DNA from: Leishmania donovani
Taxonomy: Eukaryota; Euglenozoa; Kinetoplastea; Trypanosomatida; Trypanosomatidae
Assembly: GCF_000227135.1 (NCBI RefSeq)
Contig: NC_018246.1
Span: 70,537 to 134,536, forward strand
Reading direction: 5' to 3'
DNA: 64,000 bases
Shown here: one piece after another, positions 22,114 through 34,255 of the stretch
How the letters are laid out: each line of letters begins with the position of its first letter
Position numbering within the stretch: position 1 is the stretch's first letter
The notes under the pieces: model-generated
The model's database searches: none
Seen by the model: only the letters and a program-made list of their open reading frames with translations
Told to the model about the DNA's origin: nothing
Program-made: the position numbers and the translations under genes

Positions 22114-24996
22114 ATGGAGACGAATCGGCCACCTTCGACGGCGAAGTGGGTGAGCCGACGCACGCTTGACAGTCAGGCGAACAACCGCGAAAACAACGCA
22201 GGACTGACGCACCCGCGCGGGTCCAACTCAGACAAAAACCCGAACAGCGCGAATCATCACCACGGCGCGGAGAAGCGTAGGTATGGGCACGCCCCAGATG
22301 CTGTCATTGCGGCAATCGGTCGTGGCAGCGGCAGCGGCAATGCTGGCGGCGCCGCTGCCGCTGACAACTCGCCGTCCGCACCGTTCCACACGAACGGCGG
22401 CTGCGGCAATAACCGGTTTGGCATCTCAGGCAGTGGCCACGGCGGCGGTTGGGGCAGCAACGCTCCCAACTCACATGCCACAAACAACGAACTCAACCAC
22501 CAGGGTAACACGTTTGCCACGAACACCGTTAACGCTCATGGACCACACAGCAACGGCAATAATAACGCCAATGGCGGTAGCCGTCGCGGCTATGGGGCCG
22601 GTGGTGGGTATGGAGAGGCGACAGAGCCGACAATCCCGCCACCGCCGCGAAGCGTGCAGATGGGGCAGGGCGCCTTGGCTGCCCAAGCCGCCGCGGCCAC
22701 CTCGCGGGATTTTATTCCGCAGCCGCGCCACGCAAAGGCAAACAGCAGCGCCAGCAGCCACTCTCTGAAGTCGATGGAAGCATCACCGCCTCCTCCTGGT
22801 GCCGTGCCTTCTGTGCCTCCTGCCACCCACAGCCCTAGCTCGACCCCAGCGCTACGCTGGGGTTTCAACGCCACCCCAACACCACGCAGCGCGAACGGCG
22901 GCGCAGCAACGCCGAACGCACCCCCATTGGCTTATACTGCCGCCTCCCACTTCGACGCGCTGGCGGGGCTCCTCGCTCCCAAGTCAGCTACACCGTCGCC
23001 CCTCGCGAGCGCAGCAGACGGTGGTGGCCCCGAGGCAACGGTTGCTGCCCAAGCACCTCCGCCTTTCACGGCCGCACCGCTGGCGTTTACCACGACGGTG
23101 CCCTCCGTCAACGCCTCTCTCGCCTCCACCGCACCAGGCGCAGGTGCTCCAGCGCCACTGCGGTCGTTCGCCGCCACTAGCGCCGTGAATGTCGAGCCCT
23201 CGCCTCTCGATTCGTTTCACATCGGCGAAAACCTCAGCTTCGGCGCCTCCGCATTCGGCGGGTCGCTGCACTCGCAGCCGTCCGAGATTGAGACGCTGCT
23301 GGGCCAGGTGGAGCGCAGCGCGGGGACGCTGCCGGCGGGGGCGGCAGGTGAGCGCGTGATAGGCGGCTCGCTGCGCGAGCGGCGCTCCGTGACTGACTGG
23401 GGCATCGAGGAGGCGATCCGGACGGTGCTGCCGGGGATGGACGAGGACGAGAGCTCGGACAACATGCAGGGCCCGAATTTCTCTGGCGGCATCGCAGCCA
23501 TCACCGGCAACTGGCACACGTCCGGCGATGTCGAGGCGCAACCTGTCGCCAGCGGTGGCGTCAGTGGCCTGCTGGCCGACTTCCCCACATCATTTGCTGC
23601 GTCCTTCTCAGAGCCTGCGAGCACGTTGCTGCAGTCGCCCTTCGCCGCAGATGCAGCCTCGAACACGATGGACAATCTTAGTCGGGCCTTCAGTACCGCT
23701 GCCCGCGTGGATTCCTGCTCCTTCACTACGTCGCCAGCCACCACGACGGCGACCCCGCTGCAGCGCCCTCCAACGTCGCCGGGGGTGCGGCTGCCAAATC
23801 GCGTCACACCGGTAGAGTCAATGTCGATGCCGCCCTCGATGAGGGATTTGGCGCACCCTGGCGGCAACCCCTACACGGCTCCCACAGCGACGCAGCCGCC
23901 GCCGCCGCGGTCTGCCAAGTCGGAGGTCTCAGCGCGCGTCGAGGATCTGCCAGGCGCCGGGCAGGGCGGCAGCAGCGAATTCTTCAACCTCTACACCCTG
24001 CCGCCGCCAGCGACCACGTCTCCGTGGCTCTCGTCAGGGATCGGCGAGTCAGCGGCGCCGATGGCGCCTGTGAACCGCACAAGCGATTCCATGACCGCCA
24101 AGCTACCAGGGCACCGCTCGCCGCGCACGACTGCGGCTCGACCAGAGAGGCTGCAAGCGATCCCATTGAAAGAAGGGAGCATGAACAGCAACGGAGGGCT
24201 GACGACGACGACCGGCAGCACCACAAGCCCTGCTTTGGCGGCGGCCCGCCAGTCCAGCACCTCCAGCCACGGCGGCTCGGCGCCCAACACGCCGTCCCTG
24301 CGCAAGGAGCTCTCGACGCCGCTGTCAGGGAGCCGCTCGCAGCCCTACACGCCGGGCGGCTCGCGCCCGCAGCGCCCCTCCCTCTCCGCCCCTCTCGTCA
24401 ACCGGCACACCATCACTCACATCTTCCGCGAGACGCCGCAGTCGCTGCGGCGCAGGGAGCGTATGGAGCACAACCACTATCACAGCGACCAGGCACTGTG
24501 CAAGGATTTCCACTGGCCCCCGCACGACGAGGCGGATGCAGAGCACATGCTGCGGGAGCGCAACGCGACAAAGCTGCTGCGTCACCTCACCATAATCAGC
24601 TTCTCCCGGCAGCACGTCAGCGGGGTGCAGGAGCTGTTCGACACGTGGGCCAAGAATGGCATTCCCGCGCCGGACATGGGCTTTGGCGCGTACTACTTCT
24701 ACGTCAAAGAGAAGAGCGAGAAGCTACTGTGCATGAAGCACAACGGCCGAGGTGCCTCCCCGGGCCATGGCTACGGGCGGTGCGACTTTGAGAGTCGCCG
24801 CCCGTACAGCACGTGCCGCTACGAGCACGTGTGCCTCTTTTGTCGCTCTAAGGAGCACGGCTGGTTCGAGGAGGGCAAGTGCCAAGGCTACCAGCAGCTG
24901 CTGACTGAGATGGAGGAATTAGGGGTCACCGAGGAGGACGTTGTGACGCTGCTGAACGCGATGGAGAGGCCGGCGAAGCCAACGCGATCCAGGTAA
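22114..24996 (+). CDS. Large low-complexity protein with C-terminal CCCH-like plus zinc-knuckle-like module
   Basis: A 960-residue protein starting at ACCATGG. Residues 1 to about 760 are disordered, with Asn/Gly-rich (about 20-175), Pro/Ala/Ser/Thr-rich and short acidic segments. The conserved part is the last 190 residues: a helical region with HYHSDQALCKDFHWPPHDE, then ordered Cys/His residues C873, C890, C901, H905 (CX16CX10CX3H) followed directly by C907, C910, H915, C923 (CX2CX4HX7C). Together these could bind two zinc ions. The arrangement recalls a stretched CCCH finger fused to a zinc knuckle, which suggests nucleic-acid binding. The disordered N-terminus would fit a post-transcriptional regulator or RNP component. 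I do not recognise a named family; the function is inferred only from the metal-ligand pattern. Confidence 0.85.
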   Translation: METNRPPSTAKWVSRRTLDSQANNRENNAGLTHPRGSNSDKNPNSANHHHGAEKRRYGHAPDAVIAAIGRGSGSGNAGGAAAADNSPSAPFHTNGGCGNNRFGISGSGHGGGWGSNAPNSHATNNELNHQGNTFATNTVNAHGPHSNGNNNANGGSRRGYGAGGGYGEATEPTIPPPPRSVQMGQGALAAQAAAATSRDFIPQPRHAKANSSASSHSLKSMEASPPPPGAVPSVPPATHSPSSTPALRWGFNATPTPRSANGGAATPNAPPLAYTAASHFDALAGLLAPKSATPSPLASAADGGGPEATVAAQAPPPFTAAPLAFTTTVPSVNASLASTAPGAGAPAPLRSFAATSAVNVEPSPLDSFHIGENLSFGASAFGGSLHSQPSEIETLLGQVERSAGTLPAGAAGERVIGGSLRERRSVTDWGIEEAIRTVLPGMDEDESSDNMQGPNFSGGIAAITGNWHTSGDVEAQPVASGGVSGLLADFPTSFAASFSEPASTLLQSPFAADAASNTMDNLSRAFSTAARVDSCSFTTSPATTTATPLQRPPTSPGVRLPNRVTPVESMSMPPSMRDLAHPGGNPYTAPTATQPPPPRSAKSEVSARVEDLPGAGQGGSSEFFNLYTLPPPATTSPWLSSGIGESAAPMAPVNRTSDSMTAKLPGHRSPRTTAARPERLQAIPLKEGSMNSNGGLTTTTGSTTSPALAAARQSSTSSHGGSAPNTPSLRKELSTPLSGSRSQPYTPGGSRPQRPSLSAPLVNRHTITHIFRETPQSLRRRERMEHNHYHSDQALCKDFHWPPHDEADAEHMLRERNATKLLRHLTIISFSRQHVSGVQELFDTWAKNGIPAPDMGFGAYYFYVKEKSEKLLCMKHNGRGASPGHGYGRCDFESRRPYSTCRYEHVCLFCRSKEHGWFEEGKCQGYQQLLTEMEELGVTEEDVVTLLNAMERPAKPTRSR

Positions 24997-25960
24997 AGCC
25001 CCACCTCTCCCCCGCACGCGCGCAGCCATCTTTCGTGTGGCAATCAGCGACGCTCTTCGCATATATGCTTATCGGTCGCGCTCCTCTGACAGACGCCACG
25101 CACGCACGTACTAGGCGCCTCGTCGAGCTCGCCCCTGTCCGTCACGTACGTCTGCAGGGTCGAGGAATGTTGCGGTTAGGCGGCGCATTGTGGAGAACAT
25201 TTTTGCTTTCCTCTTTTTTTTTTCTTGGTTACCGCGCATTCATGCAGGCCCCTGTGTATTCGCGCGTGCGTGCGTGTGCATGATCGTCCTTCTTAGCCGA
25301 AGACGTGTATGTAAAGGTGTACATCAAGGGTGGGATGTGTACGCACCCGTATATTTATCTATGTAATCTGTGGTGTGTTTAGTTGCGTGATTCGTTGTCA
25401 TGGATGCCGTTGCCGCCTTTTGATGATCATACCGTTGTGTGTGCGCATGCCTGTACGCGTATGTGTTACCGCGTTGCGATCGCAACGGCGTCCTTTTCTA
25501 TACCTTTCTGTATATATAGCGTCGCGCTGGCGTGTGTACACCTTCCTCGCTTTTTCTTCGCTGCCTTCGTCGTTCCTGCGCCTTGTTGGGTGCCGCCGTT
25601 TTCTCCTCGGCGGCAGCTGTGCGAGCGGCTTCTATCGCCCTTGTTGCGCGCACGCGCTTTACGACTCTCTTCCGCATTTTGCTCTATCTCTGGCCATTCG
25701 ACGTCTTCCCCTCTCTCCTCTTTCACCGTGTGTGATGTTTCTGTCGTTGCAAGGGCCGAGCAGCGCTCATTTTGTGTTGTTTCCTTTTGTTGTTTGCTGC
25801 GAGCCACGGTGTGGTCTTCTGTGCCCCCGGCGTTTGCTAGCTCTCCCTCTCCGTTTCTCTCGCCTTGCACACGTTGCTCTACTTTCAGGCCGCTGCGGCA
25901 TCTCTCTCTTCCATTTTTGTCGTGGTACTGCCGTTGGTATCGCCTGGTTGCGCCTACAGA

Positions 25961-25980
25961 TGTGTGTGTGTGTGTGTGTG
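25961..25980 (+). repeat. (TG)10 microsatellite
   Basis: A perfect dinucleotide run in the 3.4-kb spacer. Confidence 0.85.
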
Positions 25981-27204
25981 TTTGTGAGCGTCTTGTCTAC
26001 CTGCGTTTTCTGTCTTTCTGATCAGTGACGGCAATAGACTTGAGATTCTTCGCTTTTTGTTCGCGTTCTCTCTTCTCATCGATACGTACTGCTGTTTTGT
26101 TTTTTCTTCAAGTGCTCTGATACTCACGGAGACTCTTCCTGCCACACGATAGCCAACACACGCACCGACCCCCCCCCACACACACACACACGCCCGTCCT
26201 ACTAGGAGGCTCAATCCAGCTTGTACAGGTACTCGGTCCCTCTTTTTTTCTTTTGATTTCTTTTGAATGCTATGCTCGAAGGCGAGTTGGACCTGTTATG
26301 TCTGTGTGGTGTTGTCGAGCCACTGCAGCTGCTACTGCTTCTTTGTTGCTGTGCTCACCATCGCTCATCCATCTCCTCCCCCTCCCGTTCACTCCCTCCT
26401 GTGGTCCGACTCTCTCTGTCTCTGCCTCTTTTCTTTACCTCTTCTTCCTCTAGATCTCTAAGCTCTGATTTTCTTTGCTGCTTCACGATTCCCGAACCTT
26501 TTTGTGTGCTCTTGTCGACTTCTTTTCTGTGTCACCGGTGCTGTCCCGTCACATACTCCACCACCGCTTGTGTGTCTTTGCGTGGCTGCCGCTGCCGCTG
26601 CCTCTTCCCCTGTTTCTTTACGGGTTTCTGCAGTGCCCAGCGTCTCTTCTTCAAGTGCGCGTGCGCTTGCGGGCATCGTAGGTGGTTTACGTGTTCCACC
26701 TCGAGAAACACAACGCTGTTATATGTGTGTGTGTGTGTGTGCATGTCAGTGCCTGTGTCTAGGCATGCAAGATGGTTTTCCGTTTATACAGAGAGTGCCC
26801 GTCACCTTCTTGACATGTTTGCCTCTCCATCCCTCTTGCCCCCTAATGTGCTGTGAACGCTCGCTCTAACGCTTGTGTTTTGCCGTGTATCGCGGATGTG
26901 CGGATGTGACTCACCTTTTCCCTCTTGCTCCTGCCGGCGCGGCTGTTCTTGTGGCTGTTGCTTCATAGTGGCAATGTCGCCGGAGTAGAGAACAGCATCT
27001 CTGGTGGGGGCTCTCTTCCTCCCTTCCCTGTCCTCTAGTGTGTGGCGCAGCTGGACTGTGTGACGTTGGCGGAGGCCGTTTTTTTATGTTTAGCCTTTGC
27101 TTGTGTTCTTGTGTACGGGGTTGCGCGGTGTCGTGCACTGGGCACCTTTTCTCTCTCTCTCTCTCTGAGACCCCTCTCTGTATATATTTTCTGGCGTCTC
27201 GTGC

Positions 27205-27230
<26 letters not shown>
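27205..27230 (+). repeat. (GT)13 microsatellite
   Basis: A perfect dinucleotide run; a shorter TG run lies at about 26724-26741. Confidence 0.85.
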
Positions 27231-27235
<5 letters not shown>

Positions 27236-28426
27236 ACTCTATCTCTGCGTGCGCGCTTCGCCTACCTTGCCAATTTTTCCCCATCCCCTCCCTCCCTCGT
27301 GGCGCGTTGGTTTCGGTGTTTATAGTTTCCTCTATTGTGCCACCACACACACCACTCTCTCTGTTGCTCGCTTGCCACTCCCTTCTTCCCTCTTTTTGAT
27401 GTTTCCGTGGCTTCTCACCTTCTTTTATTTCCACGTCATTTGCTTCTCTCGTCATGTGCGCCTCCGTGCCTGTTTCTTCGTTACGTGTGTGCGTGTGGTT
27501 GTCTCTTGTCTGGTCCCTCATCACCTCCTCCTGCCCGTTCTCCTGCATCTTCTGAGTCCTTCCCTCCCGAAGCGAATCGAGTGGCCAGATGATGCGCCCC
27601 CCCCCTCTCTCTCTCCCTCCCACACATGCACGCAGCAACAACAACAACAGTGAACAACGCACGGGCAAAGAAAGAGCCGTAGCTGATGATTTAGCAGGGA
27701 GACGAGAGCACGGACAATTTGCCTAGCTCTCCTCCCCTTTCTGGCCAAGGCTGGACAATGGTGGCGCGCCTCTCTCACGTGCACGGGGTGGGGATGGGCA
27801 CCGCGTCTCACCCTCTCCTATCTCTCTGACGTGTCCTCATGCCTGGGGGATGCACACATGCAGTGCATCTCAAGCTCTTCAAGTAAAAACAAAACGGCCA
27901 GAAACTGGCACCGATCAACCCTCACGTCTTCCCTTCTGCCTCTGCTCGACGTCACTCTTTTTTTTTTTTTGTGCACCACACAGCACATCCTCCATCCTTC
28001 CACCTGCGCCCCGGCCGTGTGCGGCGGTGTGCCTTTGTACAGCCGATCAATGCATGCCGTCATGCGTGTATCTTGAGCATTTGCTTGCCTTTGCTTCTCT
28101 GGCCAGCCCTTTGCTTTTCTTTGCTTGGGCGCATCTTCTTTCTCTGCTCTGGTGGTGCCGCCACGTGGTGGTTTGCTTGCTTCGCTTGCAAGGCTGCTTT
28201 GCCGTTCTCTCTCTGTGTGCGCGTGTGCGACGCCGTCGCCGTCTCCATCCCCATCGTCCCCGTCGGCGCCGTCTCGTGCTGATCGCTGTTGCGTGCGTGA
28301 GAGCGGACGTGTGCAAAGCGGGGAAGGGTGAGTTCAACGGCGTCATCTCTCGCAGCGAGTCTTCGTCCCTCTTCCTCTTCCTCTTCTTGTCTGGTGCATC
28401 TTTTTTTTTTTTTTTTCGCGTTGCCG

Positions 28427-30322
28427 ATGTCCATCTCGGGTGCGGCTCCCCCGGAGCCTCTGTGTGGGAGGGAGTCGGGCGGCAATGTACCAGGCAGTAT
28501 GGAGGCGCTCATCAAGAAGCTTCACCCTCTCTACACTCAGCGCGTGCAGCCGCTAGAGGAGATGTACAGCTTCGACGTCTTCCGCCCCAGCTGGTATGAG
28601 GAGACAATCCTCAACGAACGCCCCTTCATTTCGCTGTTTGGTCCGTGGTCGGCTGGCAAGACCACCTTCATCAACTACCTCTTGCAGAGCAACCACTTGT
28701 GGACTGGGCCGCAGCCGACAACGGCAGAGTTCACGGTGGTGATGTACGGCAAAGAACCGGGCCCGGTTGCCGGCCAGGCGCTGGCCAACTCGAAGCATCT
28801 GCCGTTCAAGGGGCTTCTCGATTTTGGCGAGTCCTTCATCAGCAACCTTAAAGGCTTCCAGGCGCCCCATGCACTCCTGGAGCGCGTCACGCTCATCGAC
28901 ACTCCTGGCGTGCTGGAGAGCTCTAAGGACATTCACCAGCGCAAATACGACTACGTGAACGTGTGCCGCTGGTTTGCGGAGCGAAGCGACTTGATCTTCG
29001 TCTTTTTCGACCCCAGCAAGCTGGACGCCGGCGGGGAGCTTCGCCAGCTCTTTCAAACCTCCTTCAAGGGGATTGAGAATCGTCTCCGTCTCGTATTGAA
29101 CAAGGCTGACACCATCTCCACCCAGGAGCTCATGCGGGTCTATGGCAGTTTGTTCTGGAACTTATCCAACTTCATCAACACAACGGAGCCGCCGCGAGTC
29201 TACGTTGGCAGCTTTTGGGATAAGCCGTACAGCCCAAACTCCTTCTCTCGTCTCTTCGCTGAGGAGAAGTTAGACCTGCTGCATGAGTTGCTCGACGTCA
29301 TCCCGCAACAGGCGAGGGACAAGAAGATCGCGTCGCTTATTCGGCGAGCCAAGGAGGTGCTCGTGCACGCCGCCATCATTGGTGGCATCCGGGCCGACCT
29401 GCCAGTTCTCTTCGGCAGGTCCAAGGCGAAGAAAAAGGCCGCGGAGCAGCTGCCAAGGCGCTACGAACTCATCGGCGCTCGCTACAAGATGAACCACCGC
29501 GACTTTCCTCCTGTGCAGGCGTATCGGTCTTTTCTGGAGCGCTTCGACGTCGCGAAGTTCCCACCGCTGCAGAAAGCGGAGAAGGCTGGTCTCATCCGTG
29601 GCATTCAAGAGCTGATTGACACGATCCTGCCATCCATGCTGCGGCCAGTGTGCAACACCCGAGCTGCAAACCCGTTTGAGGAGGATAAGCAGACGGGCTT
29701 GCTGAGCATGTACCGCGATCACGTGTTCTTGCAGCGCGATGGTCGGTCTGGCATGCAGGGGGGCACTGACAAGGTCGCCGCCACCATGGGTGAGGGGATG
29801 CGCGACTCGGCGACCACGGGTCTGTCTTCCAGTGTTGCCGCCGCCCCCGCATCCGGCCCGTCGTCTCTACTTGGCCCCGGCACCGCAGTTACAGCACCTT
29901 CTGCGTCGCCATCCTTCACAGAGTCGCCTTCCCTCGCGATGGCTGCTTCTTCCACGGCTGCCGCCGCTCCGTCGCCGCCGCCGCCGCCATCATCAGCCGC
30001 GGCGACGTCGTCGCCGGCTGACATGCAAGCCATGATGGCGATAATGCAGCAGATGGTCGCATATCGGCAGCAGCAACAACAGCAAGACCGACAGAGCAGC
30101 AGTGCACCTGCGACCGTCAACTCACACGGGACACTATCCTCATCGTCCCCACAGACATCGGGAAATCCTGTTGAGTCCTCCGTTCCGGTGACCCCGCAAG
30201 AGTCGGACCTCAACAGCGAACCGTGCCCACCTACCGTGGTGCCTCAACCCGGCCTGTCCAACAACTGCGCTACCCAGGTTAATGCATGGGCTGGCGAGGA
30301 CGTGCCAAAATCGCAACACTGA
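28427..30322 (+). CDS. EHD-family (dynamin superfamily) ATPase without EH domain
   Basis: A 631-residue protein related to Eps15-homology-domain (EHD) ATPases and sarcalumenin. From the N-terminus: an EHD-type helical segment (LHPLYTQRVQPLEEMYSF), then the nucleotide-binding domain with P-loop GPWSAGKTT (72-80), a PTTAEF switch, DTPG (158-161) and NKAD (225-228), then the helical region (up to about residue 430). EHD proteins bind ATP, oligomerise on membranes and shape recycling endosomes. Residues about 430-631 are Ser/Pro/Ala-rich with a Gln run (RQQQQQQDRQ), and no C-terminal EH domain is seen. The start is uncertain: 28427 is the first in-frame ATG, but the first AG after the T run (28402-28416) lies downstream of it at 28455, which would favour the in-frame ATG at 28499. 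Confidence 0.88.
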   Translation: MSISGAAPPEPLCGRESGGNVPGSMEALIKKLHPLYTQRVQPLEEMYSFDVFRPSWYEETILNERPFISLFGPWSAGKTTFINYLLQSNHLWTGPQPTTAEFTVVMYGKEPGPVAGQALANSKHLPFKGLLDFGESFISNLKGFQAPHALLERVTLIDTPGVLESSKDIHQRKYDYVNVCRWFAERSDLIFVFFDPSKLDAGGELRQLFQTSFKGIENRLRLVLNKADTISTQELMRVYGSLFWNLSNFINTTEPPRVYVGSFWDKPYSPNSFSRLFAEEKLDLLHELLDVIPQQARDKKIASLIRRAKEVLVHAAIIGGIRADLPVLFGRSKAKKKAAEQLPRRYELIGARYKMNHRDFPPVQAYRSFLERFDVAKFPPLQKAEKAGLIRGIQELIDTILPSMLRPVCNTRAANPFEEDKQTGLLSMYRDHVFLQRDGRSGMQGGTDKVAATMGEGMRDSATTGLSSSVAAAPASGPSSLLGPGTAVTAPSASPSFTESPSLAMAASSTAAAAPSPPPPPSSAAATSSPADMQAMMAIMQQMVAYRQQQQQQDRQSSSAPATVNSHGTLSSSSPQTSGNPVESSVPVTPQESDLNSEPCPPTVVPQPGLSNNCATQVNAWAGEDVPKSQH

Positions 30323-31775
30323 ACCGAGCGCTGTGCTTCCTGCGTATCACAAGCTTGTCTCTCTCTATTCTCATTCTCGGCCAACAAGGAGGATCACTGA
30401 TCTGCCGCTGTGGGCGCGTCTAACTTCTTCTTCCCTCTCTTCCTTCCTTTGCGCGTCTTCTTGTGTGCGGGTGTGCTCGCGGTCTCTCCGTGGTCTCCTC
30501 ATGCTCACCCATGACGACACCACCTTGCTCAGTGTATGATGGTGCATGCCGTGTGGTAACGGCTCTTGGGGGATGGCAGGCGGGGTCAGAGCTTGGCTCC
30601 GCCACCCCTTCCTCCGCTCCTGTCTTTACGCGACCTCACTATCCCCTTTCTCCGTGGCGCTCCCCCGTTCGCTAGTCTCTCCTTCAACCGTTGCTTTTTT
30701 TTTTCTGTGCGCTGCCGCCTGGTCATGAAGACCTCGAATGGTGCGGCCAGGAGTTGGAGAGCGTTTGTCCACTGCCCTCGCTTTATGAGGTAGGGCGCCA
30801 TCAGCGCAAGGCCCACCCTGCACTCCTGACGCACACAAATCGGAAGGGACTGAGGAGGGGCGGGGGGGGGGGCAACGAAGGGAGACGTTGATGCTGCACG
30901 TGTACCTAAAAGAGACGCCCTGGCCATCGCTGAGATGGGGTAGCGGGGGTGCGGACACACGCACCAACAAGTTCCAAAGAGGCTTTCTCAACTTTCACTG
31001 ACGCTGCGCATGCGACGCCGCCACCGCTTCTGTCAAGGATGTGCGCAAGAGGCGGGGATGGGGGCATGCATGTGGGAATAAAGGGGAGAGGGTGTGCCGT
31101 TCCACCCTGTCCTCCGCTATCTTCACATGGCTGTCACGTTGAAGCCCCTTCCTGCGGGTGCTGTGTGACTTGAGTCTCAGCGCCGCACCACTAGCTTCTC
31201 ACTGCTCTCCACACGTCGACCCCTCGGTTTCCACTTTCTACGCTTTTCTTCTCTTTGGTTGCTTCTGCATGTCGGGTCACATAAACTGCGACGGTTGCTA
31301 CCTGCTGCTGCGCCCTACCGCGTGAACCACGTGCGTGCGCCTTCTGGCCGCATGACCACCTCGTTGTTGATACCGCAGACGACTGCATCGCTGGTGCGCG
31401 CAGACACAGACTGTAGTGCGTGGCGAATGAAGAGAGGAGAAAGGGCCGTCACACTCTCCCTCCCTCGTACCGCTCTGGCTTCTGGGCAGCGTGCAAGGCA
31501 CCCATGCACCCACACACGCACACATTTCAGCAACGCCCTTCCGTTGCCGCTGTTGTAACGGCCGCCACCCTAAAGCCTCTGCTTTTCCAACGCTGTGTGG
31601 CTGTTTCGTCGCGAGGGAGAGGTGAGTGGGGGACGCCCACCACCAGCGATACCGCGAAGAGCATGCAGCGCAGCATCTCTCTTGCACCGCTTTCACTTCC
31701 TCCCTCATCCTGCGCTTATCGAGTGCGCGTGTACAGTGACGCACAGTTCCCTCACTCAGTGCTCGGCGGGACACG
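30323..31775. other. Intergenic region, no gene seen
   Basis: Contains a T run near 30693-30702, a poly-G run near 30861-30870 and a GC-rich stretch at about 30740-31160 that could be an old degraded repeat, though I could not align it to the other repeats. A C/T tract ends at a possible acceptor AG at 31722-31723. Confidence 0.5.
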
Positions 31776-34223
31776 ATGCGCGACGAAGTCCGTGATGATG
31801 GCCTACATGCAACGCCGCCGTCGAGCAGTTGTGACAGCCACAATGGCAGTCATGTCCTCCATGACCCAGAGCTGCTTGATTTGATGGAGGCTGCGGAGGA
31901 TACGGCGCTGCTCTTCCGCGTTCGAGCCGACTACAGCGAGGCACCGCCTTCCAACAATGAAATCGCTTTTAGCATGTCAGAGCAAAAGCCCACCGCCGCG
32001 AGCACAGACGGCCCGGCAACCGTCGATATACCTGCCGCAGCGTCGCTGCCTTGCCTGCCCACTTCGCTCCTCGTTGGCGGATCGCTGTTTGTGCGTGAGA
32101 CTCCGGTGCCGTCGCCCGCTGCCATAGCGCACGGCAAGACGCCATCTCCCTTCGGAGCGGCGGGTGTCCCAGCTGGCTCGGTCCTCTGCCCTTTCACGCG
32201 CGGCTTTGTCTCCATGTGCTCGCCACACTGGGGCCACCTGTGCGCTGTCGGTTTCAGAGTTCGTATGTCGCTGCACGGTGGCAGGCGTGTGGTGCTACAG
32301 AAGCCGCACCTACTGCTAGCCCGCGCACGTCAGCTGCAGGATTGCACCATGCAAGACAGCCTCAGGATACCCAGCAAGTCGACGCAGCCTCACAGCGCCA
32401 GCTCTGCGAAGACGCTCAAGGACTCTAGGTGCATGGAGACGAGAAAGAGGCGTCCAGCAGCGCTTTTCCAGATGTGGGGCTGGAGCCCGCACCTGCAGCA
32501 GACTCTCGGCGCCACATTGTGCTCGGCCCCACTGGAGAGCGTGGCCGCCTTCCGTGCTGCGGTAGAGGCAAATATGCTCACTGGAGGCTTCTGTAAAGGC
32601 GCACAACTCATACCAGTCGCGGGGGCTCGTGGCAGTCGTGCGGTGATGCCAGCTCCTTTCAGCTTAGGGCAGCGCACCACGTCCGTGAGAGATGGAACCC
32701 GAGAAGGACAGGCAGCGGCGCGCTGCCCGTGGAACACCCGATGCCGCGTCCTGCAGCCCCCCTCCTCCTTGAGGCTGGGCTGCTCGTCTACCAGCGCGGC
32801 CGCGTCGTGGGTCACCGCGTCGGCATCTGAGCCGATGGGATCGCCGCCGAAACTCCCGCATCCGTGGCATGCGTGGACAGAAGCCCACACGGACCGCCCC
32901 ACGTTGCGGCTATTCGGCCTACCCGCCTCGGTGCGCGCTGCTTTTCTCGACGTTCCTTTCCCCTCGCCCTCCACATCCTCGTCGTCGCCGACTCCAGCAG
33001 CGCTGATGGAGGCCGCCTGCGGTGCCGCGCTGTCCCAGCTGGCGGGGCAGGTGCAAGATGCGGTGGAGCAGGGCCAGCTTGCCGCGACGTCGCGACTATA
33101 CTTCTGCCCCCTCGCCCATGCCGTGGACTACAGTGGCACTCTTGACTTGCGTGCGTTTTCTGTGGAGTGGGGCCGGCGGCACTGCGACGGCGGTGGCGCA
33201 TCCGCTGCGCCGCGAATAACAGCGGTACTCAGTGACTCGTGCCCTGTGCTATCGCTCGGAGCGGAGCTGCCCATAGGCGATGATGCTGATCCTCCTGATG
33301 CGGCGGCCGGACGCGCCGCTTCCACTCCGCCGCTGAGAGTGGTCTTCTTCAGCAACGCCCACATGCTGTCGAAGCGAGCGATTCGCCGCTTACTAGATCA
33401 ATGGACCCGGAATGGAGCGTCAGTGCGCAAGCTACGCCAGCAGCAGCAGCGCGCGCGGGCCGGGCCGCGCGAGTGGCGCACGCTCATGGGTAGCCGCCTG
33501 CTTCTTCCGCTTGATGCCGCGGCCATCCTGCCCCACGTCCGAAGTCTCTCGACTCCCTTCGGCGACGTACAGGCCGTCTTTATTGGTTACACGGCAAGCC
33601 AAGGCCCTGTCGAGGGGGCGAAGGTGATGAATCCGCCATCTGATGTGGGTAAGCATGCGCCACTTCCTCTGCCGGTGTTACCATCATCAACAACGCCTGT
33701 AGGCTTCCCCGTGCGCGTCGAGCTTGCGGTGAGCGCGAGCGCGCATTCGGACTTGCTTCATGTCGAGGAACCCCTCTCCGCTGCTCTGCTCCGTGCATCC
33801 ACCCTCTATCGCAGGTGCCTCGACGCAGCACAGCGTCGTGAGTTGGTGGAGGCGGTGGTGCAGAGCACTGTGGATGGCGCGCCAGCGGGAGCCGTCTTCG
33901 CAAAGCGGGAGTCACAGCGACTCTCTAGTGGTCGCATTTTATCCGAAACCAGTAAAGTGCCCCTAACTAGCACTCAAGGTCGCCTGCAGCTGCACGAGGC
34001 GTGCGAGGCTGCGCTGTCGCTCTTATCCCCACTGGAAGGCTTCCTGCACCCACACCTCGGCACTGAGGGAACTGGCGGCAACCGTCCTGCGAGGGACGAC
34101 GACGTCGTGTCGCTGCTTGTCATGTACCCACTCTTGAGCACCGTGCGCATTCGCCACGTACTGCTAAGCGCTTTTCACGTACGTGTCACGCCGACCTCCA
34201 CCGCAGGTGATGAGGCTCCATCG

Positions 34224-34255
<32 letters not shown>

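Larger units (their letters stand above)
24997..28426. other. 3.4-kb gene-free spacer
   Basis: Pyrimidine-rich with TG microsatellites and a long T run just before the next gene. Frames of up to about 250 codons here have the composition of C/T-rich non-coding DNA. No RNA gene was recognised. Confidence 0.55.
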
